A stretch of 61,304 bases of DNA from Candidatus Latescibacterota bacterium (lineage in GTDB: Bacteria; JAAXHH01), in contig JAJEHX010000027.1 in NCBI GenBank assembly GCA_022823465.1, forward strand, positions 1 through 61,304, written 5' to 3'. The notes under the pieces were generated by a model. It was not told the DNA's origin, made no database searches, and saw nothing but the letters and a program-made list of their open reading frames with translations. Positions 48,174 to 56,955 of the stretch are shown piece by piece. Made by a program: the position numbers and the translations under genes. Every line of letters begins with the position of its first letter. The first letter of the stretch is position 1.

Positions 48174-51100
48174 GTGCCGAGTAAATCTTCCCCTTCCGCC
48201 TGGCACGCGCTGAGAGACCGGCTTCACGCCCTTAGAATCCGCAGCCGTCGTGTCGTCGTCGTCGAAGGGTTGTTCACCGCGGGCGCGCTGGTATGCCTCC
48301 TCGCGCTTTCCCTCGCCGTCCTGGAATCCTTCCTTTATCTCGAATCAGTGGTCCGCCTGGTTCTGATCCCGATCTGCTTCGTCCTCCTCGCCGGCCTGCT
48401 TTGCTGGCGCTGTCTCGGGCGCTTCAGAGGCGGTACCGCCGACCAGGATCTCGCGCGGCGGGTCGATCGACAGTACCCCGGCCTGCACGACAGGGTCACC
48501 GTGGCCTTGCAACTCTCCCGGCAACGGGAAGCGGGATCCAAAGCCTCCCCCGAGCTCCTGGACGCGGCCATAGCAGATGCCGAGGAACGCGCGCGGTCAG
48601 TGGATTTCAATGAAGCGGATCAAAGATACCGCATCGTCCGCCCCGCCCAGGGATTCGGCATAGCCGTGCTGCTGGTCCTTTTCGCGATGGCCGCCTACGG
48701 CGAACCGCTTTCCGGAGCCTTGAACCGGCTGGCAAGCCCCTTGACCCATTTCCAGCCTCCGCAACGCACGTTTCTGCGCGTTCTGCCGGGAGACGTGGAA
48801 GTGACGTCGGGCGACAAGGTCACCATAACGGCCGAAGTGACCGGCGAGATACCCGAACGGGCCGTGCTGCGCCTGGCCGCGGACGGGGGACAGTGGAATT
48901 CGTTCGATATGAGGGCCTCGGCTCCGGCTACGTACGCCCATACCCTGCACGAAGTCAGAGAGAGTCTGACCTACGAAATCGAAGCCGGCGACGCGGTCAG
49001 CCATCCGTTTCGCATAAAAACCATAGATCGTCCCTTTCTCGGATCTTTACGCCTGACCTATCACTATCCCGCCTACACCGGACTGGATCCGAGGACCACG
49101 ACCGAAGGAGGGGACATCGTCGCGCTAAGGGGAACCCGGGTGAATCTGGCCGCCGATGACGCGAGCCGGAACCTGGCCGAAGCAGAGCTCCACCTGGAGA
49201 ACGCCGGCCGGCCGATAGCCCTGAAGGTTGCAAACGACACGGCCACGGGATCACTTACCGTGGAATCCGATCAGCGCTACCGCATCAAGTTACGTAACAC
49301 GGACGGCCACGAAAGCGCGGATCCCGCCTGGTACCGGATCATTGCGCTGCCGGACCGCATGCCTTCCCTCCGTATCCTTTCGCCCGGCCGGGATACCGAC
49401 CTCACCGAGAACATGGTCGTTTCATTTCTGGTATCCGGCACGGACGACTTCGGGTTCTCCGGCATGAACCTGGTCTATCGGAAGGAACCCGGTGGCGAGG
49501 AGCGGAGCAGGTCCATTCCCGTCGACCTGAATTCCACGGTAATGTCGCAGCCCTTCGTATGGGATCTGTCAAATGAAAACCTGTTCCCCGAGGACGTGGT
49601 CTCCTATCGCATCGAATTGTACGACAACGACACGATATCGGGACCGAAACGGGCGGTGAGCCGGACCTACACGCTGCGGTTCCCATCGTTGGAAGAGATC
49701 TACGACGAGATCGACGAGGCACAGGAACAGCAGGTTTCGGACATGGAGGACATGCTGGAAGAGCAGGAAGAAACGCAAAAGAAAATCGAAGCACTGAACC
49801 GGACTCTCGAGCGGCAGGAGAGGGAAGAAGCCGCAGGGAATCAGGAGCAGGAACTTACCTGGGAACAGAAGAAGGAAATCGAATCCGTCCTGGCCGGCCA
49901 GGAACAGGCGACTGACGAACTCCTCAGGGCAGCCGAAGCGGTGAAGGCGACCATGGAGAAACTGGAAGACCACGATTCGCCGAGCCAGGAACTCATCGAC
50001 AGCATGGATCAGCTCAGGAAGCTGTTTCAGGAGATCGCCACTCCCGAGCTGTTAAAAGCCATGCAGGAACTGAAGCAGGCCCTGCAGTCATTCGACAACG
50101 GGCAACTGAAGGAGTCGATGGAAGCCTTCGAATTCGAGCAGGAAGAGTTTCTGAAACGCCTGGAGCGCAGCCTCGCGATGCTGAAACGCATTCGGGCGGA
50201 GCAGTTGCTGACGGCCGCCGTCCGGCAGACCCGGGACCTCGCTGTACGGCAGGACGAGTTGCGCTATGCAACGGAGAACGTGTCGGACAGTAAGGAGGGT
50301 GAAGAACTTTCTAGTAAACAACAGCAGTTGGGCGAGGATACGGGGGTCCTGCAGCGTGACCTGGATAGCGTGGCCCGCGCCATGGAAGAGTTCCGGGATA
50401 TGCCCGCCGAAGGCGTGCGCGAAGCTTCCAGGGAAATGGACCGCCAGGAAATGACGGAAAACATGGATCAGATTTCCGAACAGTTGAAGGTCGGCCGGAT
50501 GCAGCAGGCGATGGAAGGCCAGCAGAGGATGTCCCAGGCGCTTTCCGGTCTCAATCAGCAACTGCAGGAAATCCAGGATCAACTCCAGGAAGACCAGATG
50601 CGGGAAATCGCCGGGGAAATGCGCCGGGCCATGCATCGGCTTGTAGATCTCTCGGTGAGCCAGGAGACCCTCAACGGCCGCACCAGTAACCCGGGCGGTA
50701 CCGATACCCGCATAGCCATGCTTGCCGAGGATCAGAAAGGACTCCTGAACGGGGCGTCGCTTGTTGCCAACGACATTGTCGCCATCTCGCAGAAGACCCT
50801 GTTCATCTCGCCTTCCATCGGCCGGGCGCTGGGAGAAACCCTGAACAGCATGCAAAGCGCGGAGGGCCACCTGGCCGAACAGGAACGCGATACGGCCTCG
50901 GAGGAGCAACTGGTCGCCATGAAATCCCTGAATGAAACGGTGCTGGCTTTGCAGCGGGCCATGCGGAATATGGCGAACTCGGGATCGTCCTCCGGCATGA
51001 TGGACCTCATCGAACGCCTGCGGGGCATGGCGCGGCAACAGACCGGGATCAACGACCAGATGAACCAGATGATGAACGGCTCGGACGGGAGCATGGACCT

Positions 51101-51557
51101 GGAGACGCAGGCGCAGGTATCCAGGCTGGCGGCCAGGCAGGACGCGCTGCGCAAGAGCCTGGAACAACTGCGGAAAGAGCAGCGGGACCAGCAGGACCAG
51201 GTACTTGGCCGGTTGCAGGAAATCGAAAGAGAGATGGAAGAGACGGTGCGTGAGCTGCAACAGTACCAGATCGACCCCGCCCTGGTGGAGCGCCAGCAGC
51301 GAATCCTGTCCAGGCTGCTGGACGCCTCGCGGTCCATTCGAGGTCAGAAACGCGAGGACAGGCGCCGCGCGGCGCCGGGCGAAGACATCGCGAACCGTCC
51401 TTCGCCGGGCGACCTGCCGGATGACCTGACCGGATTCGACCGTATCCAGCGCGACGATATCCTGCGTGGTGTCGGAGAAGGTAACTATCCCCGTGAATAC
51501 GAAGCGCTCATACGGGCTTATTTCCGCGCACTTTCAGACATTCCCGTAGTAAACTAG
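48174..51557 (+). CDS. DUF4175-like large membrane-anchored coiled-coil protein
   Basis: A 1127-residue protein starting at GTG 48174 behind AAGGA. Two N-terminal membrane segments (about 34-53 and 60-78) are followed by a short cytosolic loop (DLARRVDRQYPGLHDRVTVAL, typical for DUF4175) and a third helix near 158-176. The next 350 residues are beta-rich extracytoplasmic modules (VEVTSGDKVTITAEVTGEIPERAVLRL, DDFGFSGMNLVYRKEPG). From about 505 to the end lies a very long Glu/Gln/Met-rich coiled coil (EEQEETQKKIEALNRTLERQEREE, then many MRRAM/QRAMRNM stretches). No catalytic motif is seen. Its neighbours suggest a structural or scaffold role in the envelope. Confidence 0.8.
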   Translation: MPSKSSPSAWHALRDRLHALRIRSRRVVVVEGLFTAGALVCLLALSLAVLESFLYLESVVRLVLIPICFVLLAGLLCWRCLGRFRGGTADQDLARRVDRQYPGLHDRVTVALQLSRQREAGSKASPELLDAAIADAEERARSVDFNEADQRYRIVRPAQGFGIAVLLVLFAMAAYGEPLSGALNRLASPLTHFQPPQRTFLRVLPGDVEVTSGDKVTITAEVTGEIPERAVLRLAADGGQWNSFDMRASAPATYAHTLHEVRESLTYEIEAGDAVSHPFRIKTIDRPFLGSLRLTYHYPAYTGLDPRTTTEGGDIVALRGTRVNLAADDASRNLAEAELHLENAGRPIALKVANDTATGSLTVESDQRYRIKLRNTDGHESADPAWYRIIALPDRMPSLRILSPGRDTDLTENMVVSFLVSGTDDFGFSGMNLVYRKEPGGEERSRSIPVDLNSTVMSQPFVWDLSNENLFPEDVVSYRIELYDNDTISGPKRAVSRTYTLRFPSLEEIYDEIDEAQEQQVSDMEDMLEEQEETQKKIEALNRTLERQEREEAAGNQEQELTWEQKKEIESVLAGQEQATDELLRAAEAVKATMEKLEDHDSPSQELIDSMDQLRKLFQEIATPELLKAMQELKQALQSFDNGQLKESMEAFEFEQEEFLKRLERSLAMLKRIRAEQLLTAAVRQTRDLAVRQDELRYATENVSDSKEGEELSSKQQQLGEDTGVLQRDLDSVARAMEEFRDMPAEGVREASREMDRQEMTENMDQISEQLKVGRMQQAMEGQQRMSQALSGLNQQLQEIQDQLQEDQMREIAGEMRRAMHRLVDLSVSQETLNGRTSNPGGTDTRIAMLAEDQKGLLNGASLVANDIVAISQKTLFISPSIGRALGETLNSMQSAEGHLAEQERDTASEEQLVAMKSLNETVLALQRAMRNMANSGSSSGMMDLIERLRGMARQQTGINDQMNQMMNGSDGSMDLETQAQVSRLAARQDALRKSLEQLRKEQRDQQDQVLGRLQEIEREMEETVRELQQYQIDPALVERQQRILSRLLDASRSIRGQKREDRRRAAPGEDIANRPSPGDLPDDLTGFDRIQRDDILRGVGEGNYPREYEALIRAYFRALSDIPVVN

Positions 51558-51566
51558 GAAGCACGC

Positions 51567-53456
51567 GTGAATCCCCGTTCAAAACCATCCGGGTGCAATG
51601 CACCCCTCAGCCGTGGATCCCGCCTCGGCCACGGATCTCGTGCAGGCGGGTTATTCGTGGCTTTGCTGATGGCCCTGTTTCTTATGTCCCCGAGTGCGGA
51701 GGGCCAGTTCAACCGGTCCGCCGATCTGGATCGACGGATCGAGCAGGCCAGGACGCTGGAACGTCTCAGGCAGTATGACCGGGCAGCAGCTCTGTTTGAA
51801 AGGATACTGCAGGAAGCCCCGGACAACCGATCCGCCCTCAATGGCGTCCTGCGGATGTACTTTCGGCTGGAAGCCTTCGACAAGGCGATCCCTTTGCTCG
51901 AAACCCAGATAAAACGATCGCCCGACAACATCAGATTCCGCAGCAGGCTCGCCGAGGGGCTCTTCGGCAGCGGCCGGGACGGCGAAGCGGAAGAACAGAT
52001 TCGAATCCTGGAGGACCGCTTTCCGCAAAGCGAATCGGCCGTGAGCGCGATCGCTAATCTGCACATCGACAGACAGGCATACGACCGAGCTATCCAAGCC
52101 TATCTTTCCGGACGGAAGAGACTGGACAAACCAGGGGCTTTCGCCCTCGGTCTTGCCAGTGTCTACACCAGTGCGTACGACATCCCGGGCGCCGTACGAG
52201 AATTCGTGCGCTGGTTGACGCAGCAACCCGGTCAACACCGAATAGTCAATGACCGGATCGACCTGCTCGCGGGACTGGGAAGCCAAGAGCTCGTGGAACG
52301 GTCGTTGCGATCGGCGGTGTCCGAACACCGCGGCAGCAAGGATGCCCACAATCTGCTCGGCAACTTCTATCTGCGATCCGACAAACCTATGGAGGCATTG
52401 GCGGCATACCGGGAAGCCGACCGGCTGGACGGGGCCAGCGGCATATACCTTGTCCGGTTCGCCGAATGGGCGCTGCGCGAAGGCCATACGCAGGACGCCA
52501 TCGATACCTATGAGGAACTTGCCCGGCAATCCGCGTCAGATACCATGCGCGCCGAAGCATCTACCGGTCTCGCCAGAGCGTTCCAGGAGGCCGGCCGCCT
52601 GGACCAGGCTATCGAAGCTTACCGGAAGATCATTGCGCAGTATCCGGAAACCAGGTATCGCGAAGAGGCGATGGTCCGGCTGGCGGGTCTCTACCTCGCC
52701 CATTTCCAGGACGGGCGGCAGGCCCTCGACACGTACCGGTCGCTTCTGGCCCACGCGCCCGCGACGGAGTTCCGGGAACAGGCCATGTTCGGCATCGCAG
52801 AGAGTTACGTGGTCCTGGGCAGCCTCGAAGACGCGCTCGCCCAGTACAACCGTATCCAGGAACCCGGATCCGGATTCCCGGAAGCCGAAACCCAGGCGCG
52901 GGTGAAATTCCATCTGGGTGAACTGGCCCTCTTCCAGGGGCGCCTGGACGAGGCCCTCGAGCGGTTCCACGAAACGGCCGACCGTCATCCGGACAGCCCC
53001 TATGCCAACGACGCGCTGGAGTGGACCATCCTGATCGGGGAAGGCCGGCAGGGCGGAGACTCTTCATTTGCAGGATATATCCAGTCGGTGCTGCTGCGCC
53101 GTCAGTTCAAGGACCTGGAAGCCCTGGAAGCCTGCAAGCGGTTTGTCGAGGAATACGCCGAAAGCCTGATCGTAGACACGGTCATCCTGGACATCGGTAT
53201 GATACTCGACCAGGCGGGCAAGCCGTACCAGGCCATCGCGGCCCTGCGCGACCTGATAGAACGACACCCGGACAGCCGGCGTGTCGTAGCCGCCCGGTGG
53301 CGGATTGCCGAAATCTTCGAAAGAAAGATCGGCGATGTTCCCCAGGCGCTCACGGAATATGAGACCCTGCTCGCATCCCACCCCGACCACTTCAATAACG
53401 ATGCCGCACGCCGCAAAATCCGGGAACTGACCGAGCGCCATCCCCCGATGCCCTGA
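51567..53456 (+). CDS. Exported tetratricopeptide-repeat protein
   Basis: A 629-residue protein starting at GTG 51567, 9 nt after the DUF4175 stop, with AGGAAG upstream. It has a signal peptide (GGLFVALLMALFLMSPSAEG) followed by TPR units along its whole length. Examples are YDRAAALFERILQEAPDNRSALNGVL, PMEALAAYREADRLDGASGIYLVRFAEWALREG, AIEAYRKIIAQYPETRYREEAMVRLAGLYLAHFQDGRQALDTYRSLL and LDEALERFHETADRHPDSPYANDALEW. Tandem TPRs of this kind mediate protein assembly, comparable with YbgF/CpoB or BamD-like adaptors. Operon context links it to peptidoglycan and the S41 protease. Confidence 0.87.
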   Translation: MNPRSKPSGCNAPLSRGSRLGHGSRAGGLFVALLMALFLMSPSAEGQFNRSADLDRRIEQARTLERLRQYDRAAALFERILQEAPDNRSALNGVLRMYFRLEAFDKAIPLLETQIKRSPDNIRFRSRLAEGLFGSGRDGEAEEQIRILEDRFPQSESAVSAIANLHIDRQAYDRAIQAYLSGRKRLDKPGAFALGLASVYTSAYDIPGAVREFVRWLTQQPGQHRIVNDRIDLLAGLGSQELVERSLRSAVSEHRGSKDAHNLLGNFYLRSDKPMEALAAYREADRLDGASGIYLVRFAEWALREGHTQDAIDTYEELARQSASDTMRAEASTGLARAFQEAGRLDQAIEAYRKIIAQYPETRYREEAMVRLAGLYLAHFQDGRQALDTYRSLLAHAPATEFREQAMFGIAESYVVLGSLEDALAQYNRIQEPGSGFPEAETQARVKFHLGELALFQGRLDEALERFHETADRHPDSPYANDALEWTILIGEGRQGGDSSFAGYIQSVLLRRQFKDLEALEACKRFVEEYAESLIVDTVILDIGMILDQAGKPYQAIAALRDLIERHPDSRRVVAARWRIAEIFERKIGDVPQALTEYETLLASHPDHFNNDAARRKIRELTERHPPMP

Positions 53457-53458
53457 CC

Positions 53459-54871
53459 ATGCCCCGACCGCTTCATATCCATCTCGTGGCCATCTGCGGC
53501 ACGGGCATGGGCGCGCTGGCCGTGATGCTCAAGTCCCTTGGACACCGGGTTACCGGAAGCGACGAAAATGTGTATCCTCCCATGAGCACGGTGCTTTCGG
53601 AACAGCAGATACCCGTGTTCAAGGGTTTCTCCGCTTCCAACCTGGATCCCCTGCCGGACCTCGTGGTCATAGGCAACGCGGTTTCACGCGGCAATCCCGA
53701 GGCCGAAGCCGTCCTGGAACGGAAGATCCGGCATGCATCCATGCCGGAGGCGCTCAAGTCCTTCTTCCTGTGGGACCGCAAACCGGTCGTGGTGGCAGGC
53801 ACCCATGGCAAGACGACTACGACGGCGATGCTCGCCTGGGTGCTCACCGAGGCCGGCCGGGACCCCAGCTACATCATCGGCGGCGTTCCCATCGGCTGGC
53901 AGACCGGCGCGAGGCTGGGTTCGGGCGACTTGTTTATTCTGGAAGGAGACGAGTACGACAGCGCCTTCTTCGACAAGCGGGCGAAGTTCCTGCATTACCT
54001 GCCCGATACAGTGATCATCAACAACATCGAATTCGACCACGCGGATATCTACGATTCTCTCGATGAGATCGTGCTCTCTTTCAGGCGGCTGGTCAACATC
54101 ATACCCGGAAACGGGCTGCTGATCGGCTCGGCGGACGACGAGCACGTCCGTGTCCTTGCGTCCCAGGCATGCTGCGCCGTCCATACCATGGGCGCGTCGC
54201 CGGACGCGCGCTGGGCGGCACGGAACGTATCCGTCCATCCCGGAGGCGCCTCCTTCGACCTCTATGAACGAGATAAACATATATCCCGACTGTCCATTCG
54301 CCAGCCTGGCGCCCACAACATCCAGAACGCCCTGGCAGTGGTGGCCGCCGCCAGTCGTTACGGCGTATCCCGGCTGGATATAGCGCGAGGCCTGGAGACC
54401 TTTCCCGGCGTGAAGCGGAGGCTCGAAGTGCGGGGCGATGTCAACGGCATTACGGTATACGACGACTTCGCCCACCATCCCACGGCGGTAAAGGCGACGC
54501 TTGAGGGGCTCAGAGAGGCCTGTCCGGAGCGGCGCATCTGGGCCGTGTTCGAACCGCGTTCAGCCACGTCTATACGCCGCGACTTCCAGGAGGCCTATGT
54601 CGCCGCCTTCGACAACGCGGACCGCGTGCTGATTGCACCGGTCTTTCTGCCTGAAAAAGCGCCCGATGGCAACCGTTTTTCAGTGGATGAGCTGGTGGAA
54701 GGATTGCGCGGCCGGGGACTGAAGGCCGATGCCATGGCAAGCGTGGAAGGGATCGTCACCCATCTGGCCGATCACGCGGCGCCGGGCGACCGGATCGTGT
54801 TTATGAGCAACGGAGGCTTCGGCGGAATCCACGACAAGACATTGGACAGGCTGAAGAGCAGGCATGTGTAG
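53459..54871 (+). CDS. mpl: UDP-N-acetylmuramate:L-Ala-gamma-D-Glu-meso-DAP ligase
   Basis: A 470-residue Mur-ligase-family enzyme that reattaches the recycled tripeptide L-Ala-gamma-D-Glu-meso-DAP to UDP-MurNAc. The N-terminal domain has HLVAICGTGMGALAVMLKSLGHRVTGSDENVYPPMSTVL. The ATP site is VVAGTHGKTTTTAMLAWVL. Downstream are EGDEYDSAFFDKRAKFLHYLPDTVIINNIEFDHADIYDSLD and VYDDFAHHPTAVKATLEGLREA; these DEYDSAFFDKR and DDFAHHPTA blocks separate Mpl from MurC. It starts 2 nt after the TPR stop. Presence implies meso-DAP peptidoglycan and cell-wall recycling, in line with the transglycosylase at 16.6 kb. Confidence 0.95.
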   Translation: MPRPLHIHLVAICGTGMGALAVMLKSLGHRVTGSDENVYPPMSTVLSEQQIPVFKGFSASNLDPLPDLVVIGNAVSRGNPEAEAVLERKIRHASMPEALKSFFLWDRKPVVVAGTHGKTTTTAMLAWVLTEAGRDPSYIIGGVPIGWQTGARLGSGDLFILEGDEYDSAFFDKRAKFLHYLPDTVIINNIEFDHADIYDSLDEIVLSFRRLVNIIPGNGLLIGSADDEHVRVLASQACCAVHTMGASPDARWAARNVSVHPGGASFDLYERDKHISRLSIRQPGAHNIQNALAVVAAASRYGVSRLDIARGLETFPGVKRRLEVRGDVNGITVYDDFAHHPTAVKATLEGLREACPERRIWAVFEPRSATSIRRDFQEAYVAAFDNADRVLIAPVFLPEKAPDGNRFSVDELVEGLRGRGLKADAMASVEGIVTHLADHAAPGDRIVFMSNGGFGGIHDKTLDRLKSRHV

Positions 54872-54885
54872 TGTCTTGCGGGCAC

Positions 54886-54925
54886 GCGTAACATCACACG
54901 GGATTGCGTAACATCATGCGGGAAT
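54886..54925. repeat. 20-nt tandem repeat between convergent stop codons
   Basis: Two 20-nt units, 54886-54905 and 54906-54925, both beginning GCGTAACATCA, match at about 17 of 20 positions. A partial third unit starts at 54926. They fill the gap between the mpl stop and the GNAT stop. Confidence 0.75.
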
Positions 54926-54930
54926 GCGCA

Positions 54931-55911
54931 CTAGGCATACCGTGCATAGAGTTCGACATCCATGACCTGCCCCGGTGTTTTGAACTGCTTCCGGAGCGTA
55001 GCCTCACGGACGAACCCTGCGTCCCGTAGCGCCGCGCCCTTCATCGTATCGCCCAACTCGACGTGGCACTGGACCTTACGTCCCGCCGGCAGGTCAAATG
55101 AATTTAGTAATGGCTTCAGGTATAGCGTAAATGCCGGGTGAGCGGTCATATCGAGGAGAAAGGTCTCCCCGCGCCAGCGGATGTCCGGCACGAGCGTCGC
55201 GTAACCCGTGACCGCCCCGCGATCCGTGACCAGCAGCCGGACCTGGTGATCGGCATCTTCCCGCGTGAGCTTCATAAGCCCCAGGTAAGCGCCTTCAAAC
55301 ATGCGCGGCCCGATATGTCCCAGCCCTGCGTTGCGTACGAAAGGCGGGCCGCCCTGTGCGCAAAACACGTTCAGTGAAGGCCAGTTCCTCCAGTTTCCGG
55401 GGACCACCAGCGCCCCGTCTCCGCGGAAATGCTCCGTCTCGAACGCCGCAGTCCCCATGTACTTCATGTGACCCGATTCCGGTACGACGCTCCGGAACCC
55501 GAAGCTGTGGTATAAATAGTAGGGATGGGTGTCGTAACCCGTGGACAGCGTCAGGTACCGGCCGCCCCGGTCCTTGAAATCCGACATCTGTTCGGTCATG
55601 ACCAGCCGCGCTATCCCCTTGCGGCGGTGCTCCGGCACGGTGTATACGTGGCTCACGATGCCGATGCCTTCGTGTTCGCTGACCATGATGTTGCAAACTG
55701 GCTGTGCGTCCAGGCGGCCGAGGTAGAATCGCGTTTCCAGGGGTTCCACGCGCCCGGCGAACACCTCGTCGAGGTGCCACTGTTCGTTGCTCGACTTGTG
55801 AGCGAGGATCGGCCGGACGAGGGGCGCATAGTCGTCGTCCGGCGCCAGGACGACGCCGGTTTCCAGTGACTCGCCCGAGGAGAGGGTACTGGCGGCGATC
55901 GGTGTGTACAT
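54931..55911 (-). CDS. GNAT family N-acetyltransferase, two-domain
   Basis: About 326 residues from ATG 55911 (MYTPIAAST); the longer frame from 55956 would overlap the upstream membrane-protein gene. The N-terminal GNAT domain (to about 165) includes GIGIVSHVYTVPEHRRKGIARLVMTEQMSDFKDRGGRYLTLST, where VPEHRRKGIAR is the acetyl-CoA pyrophosphate loop, and YHSFGFRS at its end. The second half keeps the acetyltransferase-like order in degenerate form (LLVTDRGAVTGYATLVPDIRW, KGAALRDAGFVREATLRKQF). The substrate is unknown. It is downstream of two small membrane proteins on the same strand. Confidence 0.8.
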   Translation of the reverse strand: MYTPIAASTLSSGESLETGVVLAPDDDYAPLVRPILAHKSSNEQWHLDEVFAGRVEPLETRFYLGRLDAQPVCNIMVSEHEGIGIVSHVYTVPEHRRKGIARLVMTEQMSDFKDRGGRYLTLSTGYDTHPYYLYHSFGFRSVVPESGHMKYMGTAAFETEHFRGDGALVVPGNWRNWPSLNVFCAQGGPPFVRNAGLGHIGPRMFEGAYLGLMKLTREDADHQVRLLVTDRGAVTGYATLVPDIRWRGETFLLDMTAHPAFTLYLKPLLNSFDLPAGRKVQCHVELGDTMKGAALRDAGFVREATLRKQFKTPGQVMDVELYARYA

Positions 55912-55933
55912 AGAGAGATATGGAATGGAGCGG

Positions 55934-56353
55934 CTAGGTCTGCCCGCCGCGGCCAAGCACGGCGCCGACGGCCATTCCGGCCACTGCCACCTGGACCGTA
56001 TCGATGACCACCTTGACCAGGGTACCGGTGAGGTCCAGCATGTTGGTCATGCCGAACAGACTCATGCCCAGGAAAAGATGAAGCAGCAGTCCGAAGACCG
56101 CGCTGGTTCCCAGGGCTTTCACCGCGCCCGTGTGGCCGGTCCAGCATCCGAGTAAGACGGTCAGCAACGCGCCCATGGCCAGGGCGCCCAGTATGATGGA
56201 CGGGACGGCCGGGCTGTCTCTGTATACGATCTCGGTTGAGGCCACTGAATATGCGCCGAGCACATCGGCGAACAGCCCGCTCGATATAAATCCGAGCACC
56301 AACATCGAGACGCCACCAGCAATCGTCGCTAAGAAAAATCGTTGTACGGTCAT
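55934..56353 (-). CDS. Small four-helix membrane protein, paralogue A
   Basis: A 139-residue hydrophobic protein with four predicted helices, about 7-28, 51-70, 80-100 and 112-134. There are two conserved Gly-rich contacts: IAGGVSMLVLGF in helix 1, and LLGCWTGHTGAVKALGTSAVFGLLL spanning helices 2-3. I do not recognise a named family. It shares layout and short motifs with the next gene (56452-56865): a GCW(T/A)G turn, FG.L at the same distance, and a VL-terminal helix. The two look like an ancient tandem duplication. The start ATG follows GGAAG. Confidence 0.65.
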   Translation of the reverse strand: MTVQRFFLATIAGGVSMLVLGFISSGLFADVLGAYSVASTEIVYRDSPAVPSIILGALAMGALLTVLLGCWTGHTGAVKALGTSAVFGLLLHLFLGMSLFGMTNMLDLTGTLVKVVIDTVQVAVAGMAVGAVLGRGGQT

Positions 56354-56451
56354 AGAGGACTTCCGGCGGATACGCGATCGGCAATCCGTATCGCGTTTCG
56401 GATCACGTGATGATGCAGGGGAGACAGATTTCGCATCGGTGGGTTAAAGCC

Positions 56452-56865
56452 TCATTTCCTTGGGAGCACCATCCCGATCACGGCGCCCGCCAGGGCCAGG
56501 CGCACCGTCGTCAGGACAACGTCGAACAACGTCGCCTGGAGATTCATGTAGTTGACCGTGCCGTAGAACGTAAGACTTATGCTCAGACTCATCAGGAATC
56601 CGAAAACCGCACCGGTCCTGAGTCCCGGTCCCGCGCCTGAGACGCCCGCCCAACAGCCGATTACGAGACACAGCAGAACCGCCAGGATCAATTCGCTCAG
56701 ATATATGAACAGCATTTCCGGCGGGTTTTTCGCGACTTCCGCCGCTTCCGGTTCGGCGTTCACCGCGAAATACCCCTCAAACAACACCGCGTAGAGGAAG
56801 AACCCAAGGACGAGGAGGACTACGGCGCCCGCGATCATTGCGGCTATATAACGTACGATACGCAT
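56452..56865 (-). CDS. Small four-helix membrane protein, paralogue B
   Basis: A 137-residue hydrophobic protein with four predicted helices: IAAMIAGAVVLLVLGFFLYAVLF, FIYLSELILAVLLCLVIGCWAGVSG, GAVFGFLMSLSISLTFYG and VVLTTVRLALAGAVIGMVL. A short acidic loop (NAEPEAAEVAKNPPEM) follows helix 1. Helix order, the GCWAG turn and the FGFLM stretch match paralogue A, 98 nt downstream. It is preceded by a cluster of GACCGA half-sites. Function unknown; small membrane pairs of this type may form a heteromeric complex, but that is a guess. Confidence 0.65.
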   Translation of the reverse strand: MRIVRYIAAMIAGAVVLLVLGFFLYAVLFEGYFAVNAEPEAAEVAKNPPEMLFIYLSELILAVLLCLVIGCWAGVSGAGPGLRTGAVFGFLMSLSISLTFYGTVNYMNLQATLFDVVLTTVRLALAGAVIGMVLPRK

Positions 56866-56897
56866 TGTAATCCCGAGAATTGTCCTTCAACAATTAC

Positions 56898-56937
56898 GAC
56901 CGAATAGACCGATACGACAAATTAGACCGATTCGGTC
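56898..56937. promoter_or_regulatory. GACCGA half-site cluster, possible operator
   Basis: GACCGA occurs at 56898-56903, 56907-56912 and 56925-56930, the last pairing with TCGGTC (56932-56937) as a perfect 13-nt palindrome. It lies just upstream of the paralogue B gene. Confidence 0.4.
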
Positions 56938-56955
56938 CGCAGTTTCCTCAGCATG

